Shown: piece after piece, positions 25,365-33,642 of the stretch
How the letters are laid out: each line of letters opens with the position of its first letter
Numbering within the stretch: position 1 is the stretch's first letter
The notes under the pieces: model-generated
Seen by the model: only the letters and a program-made list of their open reading frames with translations
The model's database searches: none
What the model was told of the DNA's origin: nothing
Assembly (NCBI GenBank): GCA_964385235.1
Contig: CAYLOD010000001.1
Coordinates: 18,348 to 82,347 of the forward strand
Direction: 5' to 3'
DNA length: 64,000 nucleotides
Source of the DNA: Pseudoruminococcus sp964385235
GTDB taxonomy: Bacteria > Bacillota > Clostridia > Oscillospirales > Acutalibacteraceae
Position numbers and translations under genes: made by a program

Positions 25365-26078
25365 TCAATCATCAGCTTCGGAAAAATTCTCAAATTCGCT
25401 CCTGAGTCCCATTACGTCGCTTATCGGCAGACTGAAAACTATGCTCCTTGCTTCGGTTTTCATTCCGGCATTCGCCATAATCGCCTTCATGATATCATTT
25501 TTAGTTGCAATATCGGAAACGATAAAGACCATGTCCTTTTCCTCGGCAATAGACACGCCAAAGAATTTTTCCTCCTGCTTCTTTTCCGTACCTCTCGCAT
25601 GAATCGCGGTGCCGCCTCTCGCATTAACACCTCGTGCGGCGTCCATAACTGCATCGACATATCCTCTGTTTGTAATTGCTATAATAAGTTCATGACTGTG
25701 TTCAGCGTTCATTTTTGATCTGTTCTCCTTAATATTATCTATTTTAATATTGTCGTCACCACTCAGATACCTCAGCGTACCGGCTCCGCCAACGCTTGCT
25801 ACGGGAATCGCGAATGCTATCCCGTTGCCCGGTATATCAAGATCCATTTTTGCCATAAGAGTTTTCATTGCCGCTTTCAGCTTTTCATACGGCAGAACCG
25901 ATAAAAGAATATCCTTTTCGGGCTCCGCCAAACCGAGGTATTTTCTTATATCGTCGCTCGCGGTACCTCTGCCGTGTGCAAACAGAGCGAAAGATATATT
26001 TTTCTCCTTGAAAATATTTTCAACATGAGTGCCCTTTCCTCTGTCAACTATCACGGTCAAAAATGCCAATTCATTCAT
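25365..26078 (-). CDS. Tandem PII-like signalling protein paired with DUF1538
   Basis: 237 residues made of two repeated halves (about 1-110 and 125-235), each with PII-like features: LTVIVDRGKGTHVENIFK and LIIAITNRGYVDAVMDAAR at the repeat starts, and ISFALFAHGRGTAS and GGTAIHARGTEKKQEEKFF at the T-loop positions. It lies 30 nt downstream of the DUF1538 membrane gene, an association seen in many Firmicutes, so it probably gates or senses that transporter as PII does for AmtB. The nucleotide or metabolite sensed is unknown. Ribosome site AAAGGGTGAC. Confidence 0.82.
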   Translation of the reverse strand: MNELAFLTVIVDRGKGTHVENIFKEKNISFALFAHGRGTASDDIRKYLGLAEPEKDILLSVLPYEKLKAAMKTLMAKMDLDIPGNGIAFAIPVASVGGAGTLRYLSGDDNIKIDNIKENRSKMNAEHSHELIIAITNRGYVDAVMDAARGVNARGGTAIHARGTEKKQEEKFFGVSIAEEKDMVFIVSDIATKNDIMKAIMANAGMKTEARSIVFSLPISDVMGLRSEFENFSEADD

Positions 26079-26108
26079 ATTGTCACCCTTTTCGCTTCAC
26101 GATCATAT

Positions 26109-27632
26109 CTATTCAAGTTCAATAATTTCATCGTCCCCGGCTGTTTCCTCAACATTTGTTTCTTTGGGGGCGGCTTTCTGCTTGAGCTTATAGTACAGAC
26201 CCATGATCTGTATTGTAATAAGCGGAGTCATCGCTACCATCGCAACAACGCCGAAAGCGTCGTTTGCTATATTTCCGCCGACCGCCGTGCACGCACCCAT
26301 CGCAAACGGCAGCAGAAATGTCGCCGTCATCGGTCCCGAAGCAACTCCGCCCGAGTCGAAAGCTATAGAGGTGAATATCTTCGGCACAAGAAACGACAGA
26401 ATGATTGCGAGCGCATATCCCGGGACTATAAACCACATAATTGATATTCCCGTAAGAACTCTTATCATAGCTAAGCCGAGAGATACGGAAACGCCGACAG
26501 AAAGGCACCTGCCCATAGACTTCGGTGAAATAGCACCGTCAGTTATCTCCTCGACCTGCTTGTTGAGAACATGAACAGCAGGCTCCGCCGCTACTATAAA
26601 ATACCCTATTATCATACTCAGCGGCACAAGTATCCATTTATACGGCAGCTTTCCGACAGCCTCTCCGAGATAACTGCCCAATGGCATAAATCCGACGTTT
26701 ACGCCCGTCAGGAAAAGCACAAGTCCCAAGTAAGTATATACAAGCCCTATTAAAATTTTTATAAGCTCACTCTTAGGAAGTTTTAATACAGCAAGATTAT
26801 ATATAATAAAAAACACAAGGATAGGAAAAAGTGAAATTGCAACCTCCATAAAGTACTTCGGAAGATTATCCAGAAAAACGCAGATTATCTCTCGTGAATT
26901 GCCGCTCATGACGGACGAAATTTCTGAGGCGTATGCGCCGCTGCCGGGTTTGTAGACCATTCCGAGTATCAGCACAGCCAGTATCGGTCCAATGGAGCAA
27001 AGCGCTACCAGGCCAAAGCTGTCCTTGTTTGCGTCCTTATCATTACGGATAGACGACACGCCTACACCGAGCGCCATAATAAACGGAACAGTCATAGGCC
27101 CCGTCGTTACGCCTCCGGAGTCAAAGGCAACGGCGAGAAAATCCCGCGGCACAAAAAGCGTCAGAACAAAAACTATAACGTAAAGCGCAATAAGCAGTAT
27201 CGTAAGCGGGATCTTGAAAACTATCCTCAGCAGCGCCATTACGAGGAAAAGTCCTACACCCAACGCTACCGAAATAATAAGCGTCAAATTCGGAACTCCC
27301 GGAACCTGTTCGGCGAGAACCTGCAAGTCAGGTTCGGCAACTGTTATGATGATTCCGATAATAAACGATACTATGACTATGACTGTCAGCTTTCGTGATT
27401 TCGTCATGTGCGCGCCGATACGTTCGCCTATCATTGTCATAGACAGATCGGCGCCGAGCGTAAAAAGCCCCATACCGACAACCAGCATTACAGCGCCTAC
27501 AGCAAATCCAAGCAGAATATCCGAAGAAACAGGCGCTATTGTAAAGGTTATCAGCAAAACGATAAGTGTGATCGGCAAAACAGACTTTAATGATTCTTTT
27601 ACCTTATCAACCAGTAATTTGTTTTTCCGCAA
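26109..27632 (-). CDS. DUF1538 integral membrane protein (predicted transporter)
   Basis: 507 residues with about 12-14 hydrophobic helices in two homologous halves. Each half has a conserved glycine motif, FDSGGVTTGPMTVPFIMALG in the first and FDSGGVASGPMTATFLLPFA in the second, followed by DSFGLVAL / DAFGVVAM. An acidic tail ends the protein (ETAGDDEIIELE). The true start is taken as TTG at 27632, since GGAGGGAGA lies just upstream; the ATG at 27668 would put that site inside the gene. The substrate is unknown. It is upstream of its PII-like partner. Confidence 0.85.
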   Translation of the reverse strand: MRKNKLLVDKVKESLKSVLPITLIVLLITFTIAPVSSDILLGFAVGAVMLVVGMGLFTLGADLSMTMIGERIGAHMTKSRKLTVIVIVSFIIGIIITVAEPDLQVLAEQVPGVPNLTLIISVALGVGLFLVMALLRIVFKIPLTILLIALYVIVFVLTLFVPRDFLAVAFDSGGVTTGPMTVPFIMALGVGVSSIRNDKDANKDSFGLVALCSIGPILAVLILGMVYKPGSGAYASEISSVMSGNSREIICVFLDNLPKYFMEVAISLFPILVFFIIYNLAVLKLPKSELIKILIGLVYTYLGLVLFLTGVNVGFMPLGSYLGEAVGKLPYKWILVPLSMIIGYFIVAAEPAVHVLNKQVEEITDGAISPKSMGRCLSVGVSVSLGLAMIRVLTGISIMWFIVPGYALAIILSFLVPKIFTSIAFDSGGVASGPMTATFLLPFAMGACTAVGGNIANDAFGVVAMVAMTPLITIQIMGLYYKLKQKAAPKETNVEETAGDDEIIELE

Positions 27633-27760
27633 AAAAATCTCTCCCTCCGGCGACAAGGTACGCCACAATAAAAGCCGCTTTCAATCCGCTGACAAACTTT
27701 CCCTTTCACAGCTTGACAGCTATATCCTTATTTAATCAAAATTACAGTGATACTCTCCAT

Positions 27761-27783
27761 TCAATATGGCTATTGCCCCGTTA
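27761..27783 (-). repeat. Dispersed intergenic repeat, copy C (diverged)
   Basis: Minus strand TAACGGGGCAATAGCCATAT then TGA matches the repeat core with a few differences. It sits in the leader region of the DUF1538 gene, downstream of a possible promoter (TTGTAT, 17 bp, TACTAT on the minus strand near 27823-27851) and of an orphan GAGGAGG at 27811-27817. Confidence 0.5.
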
Positions 27784-27913
27784 TCGAGCGCATAAATCGC
27801 GGCGTGACAACCTCCTCAGTTATATACAATAGTATCATAAAACGCATGAAAATACAATGAATCTTAAATAAAAATGTGAGTCTTACCGGCGGGATATTTA
27901 TTCGCAAGCGGGC

Positions 27914-27949
27914 AAAAAAACGGGGTGCGTCCCTTAATTGACACACCCC
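27914..27949 (-). terminator. Terminator after ispA
   Basis: On the minus strand GGGGTGTGTC pairs with GACGCACCCC (27940-27949 with 27922-27931), loop AATTAAGG, followed by TTTTTTT after one G. Its sequence also resembles the dispersed-repeat copy at 63525. Confidence 0.9.
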
Positions 27950-27955
27950 TGTCTG

Positions 27956-28831
27956 TTATTTTTTACGGTTTAAAAGCTCAACGGCAAAATCCCTGAGACT
28001 TGCCGACCTGTCCGCCTCAAAGACATCGAGGGCCGTCAAAGCTTCGTCCGTGAGCGCGGCGGCGATTTCCCTGCATTTCTTCTCGCCGTACAGTGACATG
28101 AATGTCGTTTTTTCGTTCTGCTCGTCACTTAAAACGGGCTTTCCGAGAATCTCCGTCGTAGAAACCACGTCGAGTACATCGTCTATTATTTGAAAAACAA
28201 GACCTATTTTCCCGCCGAAGATTTCAGCGGCTCTTATTTTTTCCTCGTCCGCATTCGCGGCGATACATCCGAGCATACACGACGCCTGCAGCAGCGCGCC
28301 CGTTTTCTTTCCGTACATTTTCTCAAGAATATCGGATTCAACTTTTTTCCCTTCTATGCTCAAGTCGATAAACTGACCTCCGACCATTCCCTGAGCGCCC
28401 GCGAAATTCGCAAGAAGTCTGCCCGCCCTCGCGGCGGAATCAGGTGACGTCGCGCGCACAGCCCGTTCCGACAGCACCGTTTCAAACGCAAGCGTCAGGA
28501 GCGCGTCGCCCGCCAGCAGAGCGGTATCCTCGCCGAACGCACAGTGGTTCGAGGGCTTTCCACGGCGCATATCGTCATTATCCATACAGGGGAGATCGTC
28601 ATGTATGAGAGAATAGGTATGGATCATCTCTACGGCACAAGCAAAGGCAAGCGCGTTCCCGGGCTCGCCTTTGCAGGCGCGGCAGAACTCAAGCGTCAGC
28701 TTGGGACGCACCCTCTTGCCGCCCGCCATAAGGCTGTATTCCATCGACTCGACAAGTCCGCGAATATCCCTGTCCCTCGCAAGGAACTCTGAAAGCGCGT
28801 TCTCTATCATATCGGAATATTCATTCATCAT
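27956..28831 (-). CDS. ispA: Polyprenyl (farnesyl/geranyl) diphosphate synthase
   Basis: 291 residues. First aspartate-rich motif DDLPCMDNDDMRRG and second DDVLDVVST, plus GGKRVRP near the N-terminus and LIHDD, are those of short-chain trans-prenyl synthases, which condense IPP with allylic diphosphates. Chain length is not certain; FPP synthase is the usual product at this locus. The ATG at 28831 lies 6 nt after AGGAGAGGG and overlaps the end of xseB by 11 nt. The xseA-xseB-ispA order is common in Bacillota. Confidence 0.94.
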   Translation of the reverse strand: MMNEYSDMIENALSEFLARDRDIRGLVESMEYSLMAGGKRVRPKLTLEFCRACKGEPGNALAFACAVEMIHTYSLIHDDLPCMDNDDMRRGKPSNHCAFGEDTALLAGDALLTLAFETVLSERAVRATSPDSAARAGRLLANFAGAQGMVGGQFIDLSIEGKKVESDILEKMYGKKTGALLQASCMLGCIAANADEEKIRAAEIFGGKIGLVFQIIDDVLDVVSTTEILGKPVLSDEQNEKTTFMSLYGEKKCREIAAALTDEALTALDVFEADRSASLRDFAVELLNRKK

Positions 28832-29033
28832 CGTTTTCCCTCTCCTCTTCAATCTCGGAAAGCTCCGTTATTTTAAGCTCAGCCTTTTTAAGCGTTTCAT
28901 AGCATGAAGCTGACAGCTTGGTACCCTCCTCAAACAGCTTCATCGACTCCTCAAGACTTGTCTTTCCGCTCTCAAGTTTTTCAACGATTTCACGCAGCTT
29001 TGCTATATTTTCTTCAAATGACGCTTTTTTCAT
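28821..29033 (-). CDS. xseB: Exodeoxyribonuclease VII small subunit
   Basis: 70 residues. SFEENIAKLREIVEKLESGK followed by TSLEESMKLFEEGTKL is the complete XseB pattern, a helical hairpin that coats the large subunit. It follows xseA by 6 nt and overlaps the start of ispA. Confidence 0.95.
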   Translation of the reverse strand: MKKASFEENIAKLREIVEKLESGKTSLEESMKLFEEGTKLSASCYETLKKAELKITELSEIEEERENDDE

Positions 29034-29039
29034 TATATA

Positions 29040-30275
29040 TCAATCCTTTCGTTCGTCCCCGGCGCATTCCTCTGTGGAAACCGCCTTTACCTCACACAAT
29101 GCTTTTCCGTCCTTAAATACCACATCGACGCTTTCGCCCTTTTTCAGCGAGGCGGCGCTTTTTACAATTCCGTTTTTGTTTTCGGCTATGCAATATCCCC
29201 TCGACAATACTGACAACGGGCTCAGCTCCTCAAGATTTGACGCGAGAGCCGCAAGACTGTAACTCTTTTTTGAAACAATATCTTTAAAGGCTCTCGTAAT
29301 ATTTGCATAAAGTACGGCAAGTTTGCCCTTGCGTGCGTTAATGTATTCTGTCGGTGCTGACAGAATTTTCGAGGAGGTCAGCCTGTCAAGCTCCTGATGG
29401 TATAAATCTATCCGGCTTTGCATTATTGACGGCAGAGAGGAGCTTACGCTCCTAAAATACGCCAAAAGCTCGGAAGAATTCGGCGTCGCAAGCTCCGCGG
29501 CGGCGGACGGTGTAGGCGCGCGCAGGTCGGAAACAAAGTCGCATATTGTAAAATCCGTTTCGTGCCCTACGGCAGAAATAACGGGAATATCCGAAGCGGC
29601 AATCTCTCGCGCAAGTCCCTCGTCATTAAACGCCCATAAATCCTCTATGGAGCCTCCTCCTCTGCCGATAATTATAACATCGGCGGCATTCGCCCCGTTA
29701 AATCTCCGCACAGCGTCAATTAACTGTCCGGGCGCTGCTTCCCCCTGTACAAGCACAGGACAGAATACAACTTCGGCTATCGGATACCGTCTGCCCAATA
29801 TGTTTTGTATATCCTTATAAGCCGCTCCCGTCGGAGAGGTTATAACTCCTATCCTGTCCGGAAACTGCGGGATCGGCTTTTTCCTTTCGTCGCTGAACAG
29901 TCCCTCCGCAGAAAGCCTTTGTTTAAGCTGCTCATAGGCAAGGTTGAGTGCGCCTATGCCGTCCGGCTGCATATCCTCGATATAAAGCTGATACTGCCCT
30001 GTCGCCTCATAAACGGAAACTCTTCCGCGGGCTATGACCTTCATACCTTCCTCGGGTTTAAAGCGCAGTCCTTTTGCGTTATTCGCAAACATGACAGCCC
30101 GCACGACAGCCTTGTCGTCCTTCAGCGAAAGGTAAATATGCCCCGAACGATAGTGATCGGTAAGGTTTGAGATCTCGCCGGATATATATACCTCGTGCAA
30201 AACGGTATTTTCATCGAGCAGTGACTTTATATAAAAGTTGAGTTGAGAAACGGTTATAACGGAAACTCCCGCCAT
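29040..30275 (-). CDS. xseA: Exodeoxyribonuclease VII large subunit
   Basis: 411 residues. The N-terminal OB-fold reads VYISGEISNLTDHYRSGHIY. The catalytic core has RIGVITSPTGAAYKDI, DVIIIGRGGGSIEDLWAFND, VISAVGHETDFTICDFV and DLRAPTPSAAAEL. A coiled-coil C-terminal region follows. It degrades single-stranded DNA with XseB. The ATG at 30275 overlaps the stop of the TsaD-like gene by one base (TAATG), so translation is coupled. Confidence 0.96.
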   Translation of the reverse strand: MAGVSVITVSQLNFYIKSLLDENTVLHEVYISGEISNLTDHYRSGHIYLSLKDDKAVVRAVMFANNAKGLRFKPEEGMKVIARGRVSVYEATGQYQLYIEDMQPDGIGALNLAYEQLKQRLSAEGLFSDERKKPIPQFPDRIGVITSPTGAAYKDIQNILGRRYPIAEVVFCPVLVQGEAAPGQLIDAVRRFNGANAADVIIIGRGGGSIEDLWAFNDEGLAREIAASDIPVISAVGHETDFTICDFVSDLRAPTPSAAAELATPNSSELLAYFRSVSSSLPSIMQSRIDLYHQELDRLTSSKILSAPTEYINARKGKLAVLYANITRAFKDIVSKKSYSLAALASNLEELSPLSVLSRGYCIAENKNGIVKSAASLKKGESVDVVFKDGKALCEVKAVSTEECAGDERKD

Positions 30276-31213
30276 TAGACTTCCCCCTTTTTGCTGAGCA
30301 GATTCGCAAGTATCGCCACTCCTGCGGCATTATCACCCGAATATTCCGGTTCGGCAAAATACGCTCCGTATTTTGCCACAAAGTATTTGCGAATAAGCGA
30401 GTTCGACATAACGCCTCCCGCAAACACAAGCGGCAAACTGCCGTATTTTCCCGTTAGGACAGCGCACATGCCGTCGAGCGTCTGCCTTATATTCATAATA
30501 CAGGCATAAGCGACCTTTTCGGGCGGCTCGCCGTCAGCAATCATACGGGCGCAAATATTCTCCACGCCCGAGAGGCAGCAATCGGCGCCTTTCAGCGCCG
30601 CTCTCGCCGTCACGGTTCCGCCGTATTTAAGAGCCAGCCTTTCAAGCTCCGCTCCGCACGGAAAATGAAGTCCGAGCATTACGCCGACTCTGTCAACAAG
30701 CTGACCCGCGTTAAGGTCGAGCGTCTTAGCTATTATACTAATGTCAAACGGATACTCAGAGCCTTTTTCGACAAGCAGAGCCTCCGTCGTACCGCCTGAA
30801 ACATGAAATGCTATAAACCTGCCGTCTGTCAGGTTCAATTTCCCCGCGGAATAAAGCGCGGCGGCTATATGCCCCGCCTGATGCGAAACAGTATAGAGCG
30901 GAACAGAAAGCGCGGACGACAGCAGTCTAGCGGCATTAACTCCCACCGTAAAGCACGGCATATATGAGCCGTCAACGTCACGCGGCCTTGAGGAAACGGC
31001 TATTGCGCCGATCCTGCCATTAAAACCTTCTGTCGCGTCATCAAAAACATCAGCGAGCTGATTAGTATGGTGAAATACAGCGTCGCTTTGACGCAGACCC
31101 CGAGCGCCGTCCTTTACGGGCAAAAGCTTTTTTGAGTTCCTGATTATCCTCTCTCCGTCATACAGCGAAACCGAGGTCGTATAGTTGCTCGTATCTATAC
31201 CGAGAGTAACCAT
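30275..31213 (-). CDS. TsaD-like (Kae1/peptidase M22 family) protein
   Basis: 312 residues of the ASKHA fold: LGIDTSNYTTSVSLYDG at the N-terminus, SHQAGHIAAALY with the HxxxH metal site, FHVSGGTTEALLV and FAGGVMSNSLIRKY. It resembles tRNA threonylcarbamoyladenosine synthase TsaD but is shorter and divergent, and many Clostridia carry it as a second copy beside nusB/xseA. A canonical TsaD elsewhere in the genome is therefore likely, and its function is uncertain. It starts directly after nusB. Confidence 0.82.
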   Translation of the reverse strand: MVTLGIDTSNYTTSVSLYDGERIIRNSKKLLPVKDGARGLRQSDAVFHHTNQLADVFDDATEGFNGRIGAIAVSSRPRDVDGSYMPCFTVGVNAARLLSSALSVPLYTVSHQAGHIAAALYSAGKLNLTDGRFIAFHVSGGTTEALLVEKGSEYPFDISIIAKTLDLNAGQLVDRVGVMLGLHFPCGAELERLALKYGGTVTARAALKGADCCLSGVENICARMIADGEPPEKVAYACIMNIRQTLDGMCAVLTGKYGSLPLVFAGGVMSNSLIRKYFVAKYGAYFAEPEYSGDNAAGVAILANLLSKKGEV

Positions 31214-31657
31214 TTATTCCTCACCGTTCTTTTTATCATGCGAACGCGCGACACTGCCGAGAACCCCGTTTAAAAACGAAGAATCCTTATCGCCTGCGTA
31301 CTTTTTACAAAGCTGTACGGATTCGCTTATGGAAACGCTTGTCGGAATATCGCTCATAAACAGAATTTCATATACGGCAATTCTGAGAAGCGTCAGAACA
31401 ACGCGCGGGATTCGGTTTTTCTTCCATGACCTCAGATTTTTTTCGATTTCCGTGTCAATAGCCTCAAGATTATCGTAAACGCCGTTTACAAGGAGCTTTG
31501 TAAATCTGCTTATCTCGGCGTCGCGGGCATCAACAGCGCTCTCGAAAACCTCTTCAGCCTCATCGTCCTTGAACATACGCTCAAAGACCAGTAAAAACGC
31601 TTCCTCGCGTTCCTTGCGTCTGTGTGAGATTTTATTCATCTCGCTATTATTTTCCAT
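31214..31657 (-). CDS. nusB: Transcription antitermination factor NusB
   Basis: 147 residues: RRKEREEAFLLVFERMF at the N-terminus, FTKLLVNGVYDNLEAID, and RVVLTLLRIAVYEILFM then PTSVSISESVQLCKKYAGD, SSFLNGVLGSV, which define NusB. It binds boxA RNA with NusE during rRNA antitermination. The lead segment before residue 12 is somewhat long. It lies between tyrS and the TsaD-like gene. Confidence 0.95.
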   Translation of the reverse strand: MENNSEMNKISHRRKEREEAFLLVFERMFKDDEAEEVFESAVDARDAEISRFTKLLVNGVYDNLEAIDTEIEKNLRSWKKNRIPRVVLTLLRIAVYEILFMSDIPTSVSISESVQLCKKYAGDKDSSFLNGVLGSVARSHDKKNGEE

Positions 31658-31669
31658 ATCAAAGTTTCC

Positions 31670-32896
31670 TCATTTAAGAATTATTTTATGAAATACCTTT
31701 TTGCCTTTTTTTATGACGATATAGCCCTTGTCAAAATCCCCGGGCTTTACCGCATAATCCGGGTCTGTTATCTTTTCGCCGTCTATCGAAAGTCCGCCCT
31801 GTGTCACAACACGTCTGCCCTCCGCTTTTGACGGGACTACACCGGACTTGACAAGCAAATCGAGAATTCCGAGTGCGCCGTTGCCGAAATCACCGTCTGA
31901 AATTTCAGTCCGAGGCATATTATCGGTGCCGCTTCCGCTTGCGAAAAGCGCCCGCGCGCCCTCAAGAGCCTTTTTCGCCTCTTCCTCGCCGTGGATCAGC
32001 TTAGTAACCTCAAACGCGAGTATCTCCTTTGCTTTGTTCAGTTCCTGTCCCTCAAGCCTTTCGAGCTCCCTGATCTCCTCTAAGGGCAGGAATGTCAGCA
32101 TTTTAAGGCATTTGATAACATCGGCGTCGCTCACGTTTCTCCAATACTGGAAAAAGTCATATGGGCTTGTCTTGTCGGGGTCAAGCCACACCGCGCCTTT
32201 CTCTGTCTTTCCCATTTTTCTGCCCTCGGAGTTGAGAAGCAGCTTTATAGTCATAACGTGTGAGTCCTTGCCGAGCTTTCTGCGGATAAGCTCCGTACCG
32301 CCGAGCATATTGCTCCACTGGTCGTCTCCGCCAAATTGAAGATTGCAGCCGTATTTCTGAAACAGCGTGTAGAAGTCATAGCTCTGCATTATCATATAGT
32401 TAAATTCTAAGAAACTGAGCCCGCGCTCCATACGCTGCTTGTAGCATTCCGCCGCAAGCATACGGTTCACGCTGAAATGCGAGCCGACTTCTCTCAAAAA
32501 CTCAATATAATTGAGGCCGAGGAGCCAGTCGGCATTGTTTACCATTACAGCCTTATCCTCACCAAACTCGATAAAACGGCTCATCTGCTTTTTAAAACAT
32601 TCGCAGTTATGCTCGATAGTTTCCTTTGTCATCATCTTTCTCATATCGGTTTTGCCCGTCGGGTCGCCTATCATCGCGGTACCGCCGCCAATAAGCGCAA
32701 TAGGCTTGTTGCCCGCCATCTGCAGTCTTTTCATCAGGCAAAGCGCCATAAAGTGACCGGCATGAAGGCTGTCGGCAGTCGGGTCAAAACCTATATAGAA
32801 CACCGCCTTGCCGCTATTGACAAGTCGTCTTATTTCTTCCCCGTCAGTTGTCTGCGCGATAAGTCCGCGCTCCTGAAGATCCTCGTATACTCCCAT
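31670..32896 (-). CDS. tyrS: Tyrosyl-tRNA synthetase
   Basis: 408 residues. The class I signatures are FDPTADSLHAGHF (HIGH) and GRKMGKTEKGA (KMSKS). The tyrosine-binding segment YMIMQSYDF, the GGDDQWSN motif and an S4-like RNA-binding tail (SKAEGRRVVTQGGLSIDG) are also present. It charges tRNA-Tyr. Ribosome site AGGAAAGG. The gene is controlled by a T-box leader with a UAC specifier, which agrees with the product. Confidence 0.97.
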   Translation of the reverse strand: MGVYEDLQERGLIAQTTDGEEIRRLVNSGKAVFYIGFDPTADSLHAGHFMALCLMKRLQMAGNKPIALIGGGTAMIGDPTGKTDMRKMMTKETIEHNCECFKKQMSRFIEFGEDKAVMVNNADWLLGLNYIEFLREVGSHFSVNRMLAAECYKQRMERGLSFLEFNYMIMQSYDFYTLFQKYGCNLQFGGDDQWSNMLGGTELIRRKLGKDSHVMTIKLLLNSEGRKMGKTEKGAVWLDPDKTSPYDFFQYWRNVSDADVIKCLKMLTFLPLEEIRELERLEGQELNKAKEILAFEVTKLIHGEEEAKKALEGARALFASGSGTDNMPRTEISDGDFGNGALGILDLLVKSGVVPSKAEGRRVVTQGGLSIDGEKITDPDYAVKPGDFDKGYIVIKKGKKVFHKIILK

Positions 32897-32918
32897 ACTT
32901 TTCCTTTCCTTTCATCTT

Positions 32919-33204
32919 AAAAAATAAAGCCCCCTGCAGACGCAGAGGGCGAATTACCGCGGTACCACCTCATTCACCGTTTGAATAATCAAACGGTCTT
33001 ACGGCAAAGCCGTTGCACCATAACGTGTGCCAAACGTCCCCGGCTACACGGTCTGCCATATATTAAGGAAGGCTTTCACAGGGGATACTCGGAGATGTAT
33101 TTCATGCGCTGTTTCACACGGCTCTCACCAACCGCCGATTCTCTGACTGAAAGCGTTTCGCACTACTTCTTCCCGTCATAATATCTGTTATATATAATGC
33201 CATA
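32919..33204 (-). promoter_or_regulatory. Tyrosine T-box riboswitch leader of tyrS
   Basis: Read on the minus strand. The T-box AGGTGGTACCGCGG lies at 32957-32970, with the UGGU bulge that pairs with tRNA having A at the discriminator. The terminator stem GCCCTCTGC/GCAGGGGGC (32929-32950) with a T-rich tail follows. Stem I carries AGAGAATCGG and GAAATACATCTCCGAG, whose specifier codon UAC is at 33097-33099 and codes for tyrosine. Uncharged tRNA-Tyr should allow read-through into tyrS. Confidence 0.92.
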
Positions 33205-33233
33205 AGTATACACAAAATTTCCCGAAAAGTCAA
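33205..33233 (-). promoter_or_regulatory. Promoter of the tyrS T-box transcript
   Basis: On the minus strand TTGACT (33228-33233), a 17-bp spacer and TATACT (33205-33210), just upstream of the T-box leader. Confidence 0.8.
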
Positions 33234-33240
33234 GTCATTG

Positions 33241-33593
33241 TATGGCCACGGATCAATTTTGCAACTTTGGGCCGTCCGCTTTTAAATAATTTTTTCTGAA
33301 ATTAATTCATTTTACAGTGATAAAACATTGTTTTATTAAAATTTCAGCATACAAAATACACCGATAAAATCACTGAAATAATTAACTTTTGAGAATTGAT
33401 TTTAATAATCAAATAAATTATTCACCGAGAACAGAAAAATCCTCAAATAAATCTTAAAATCAACCGGAACGCAAAAATCCCGGAAAAGCAATTAAATCCC
33501 TGAAATTCATTAAAATTTGTCAAAGGGAATTACCGGCATAATCATTTCATATTTACATTTTCGGGTCTGCCGAAAATGTTGCCATAAAATCAC
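33241..33593. other. AT-rich region between the tyrS promoter and the ftsZ terminator
   Basis: No gene. It contains a perfect 7-bp inverted repeat (ATAAAAC-ATT-GTTTTAT near 33318), three similar stretches that begin CTGAAAT (near 33296, 33376, 33501), and a perfect 10-bp hairpin ACATTTTCGG-GTCTG-CCGAAAATGT at 33555-33579. Confidence 0.55.
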
Positions 33594-33630
33594 AAAAGCC
33601 GACGAAATCAGCTTTCGTCGGCTTTTATTT
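33594..33630. terminator. Bidirectional terminator downstream of ftsZ
   Basis: AAAAGCCGACGAAA (33594-33607) and TTTCGTCGGCTTTT (33613-33626) make a perfect 14-bp stem with a 5-nt loop. Confidence 0.9.
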
Positions 33631-33642
33631 TATATTAATAAA

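Noticed and set aside
25183..25368. 61-codon minus-strand frame over the metallophosphoesterase start
   Set aside because: It is in another frame than the conserved protein and has no family match; a frameshift would not restore the family N-terminus.
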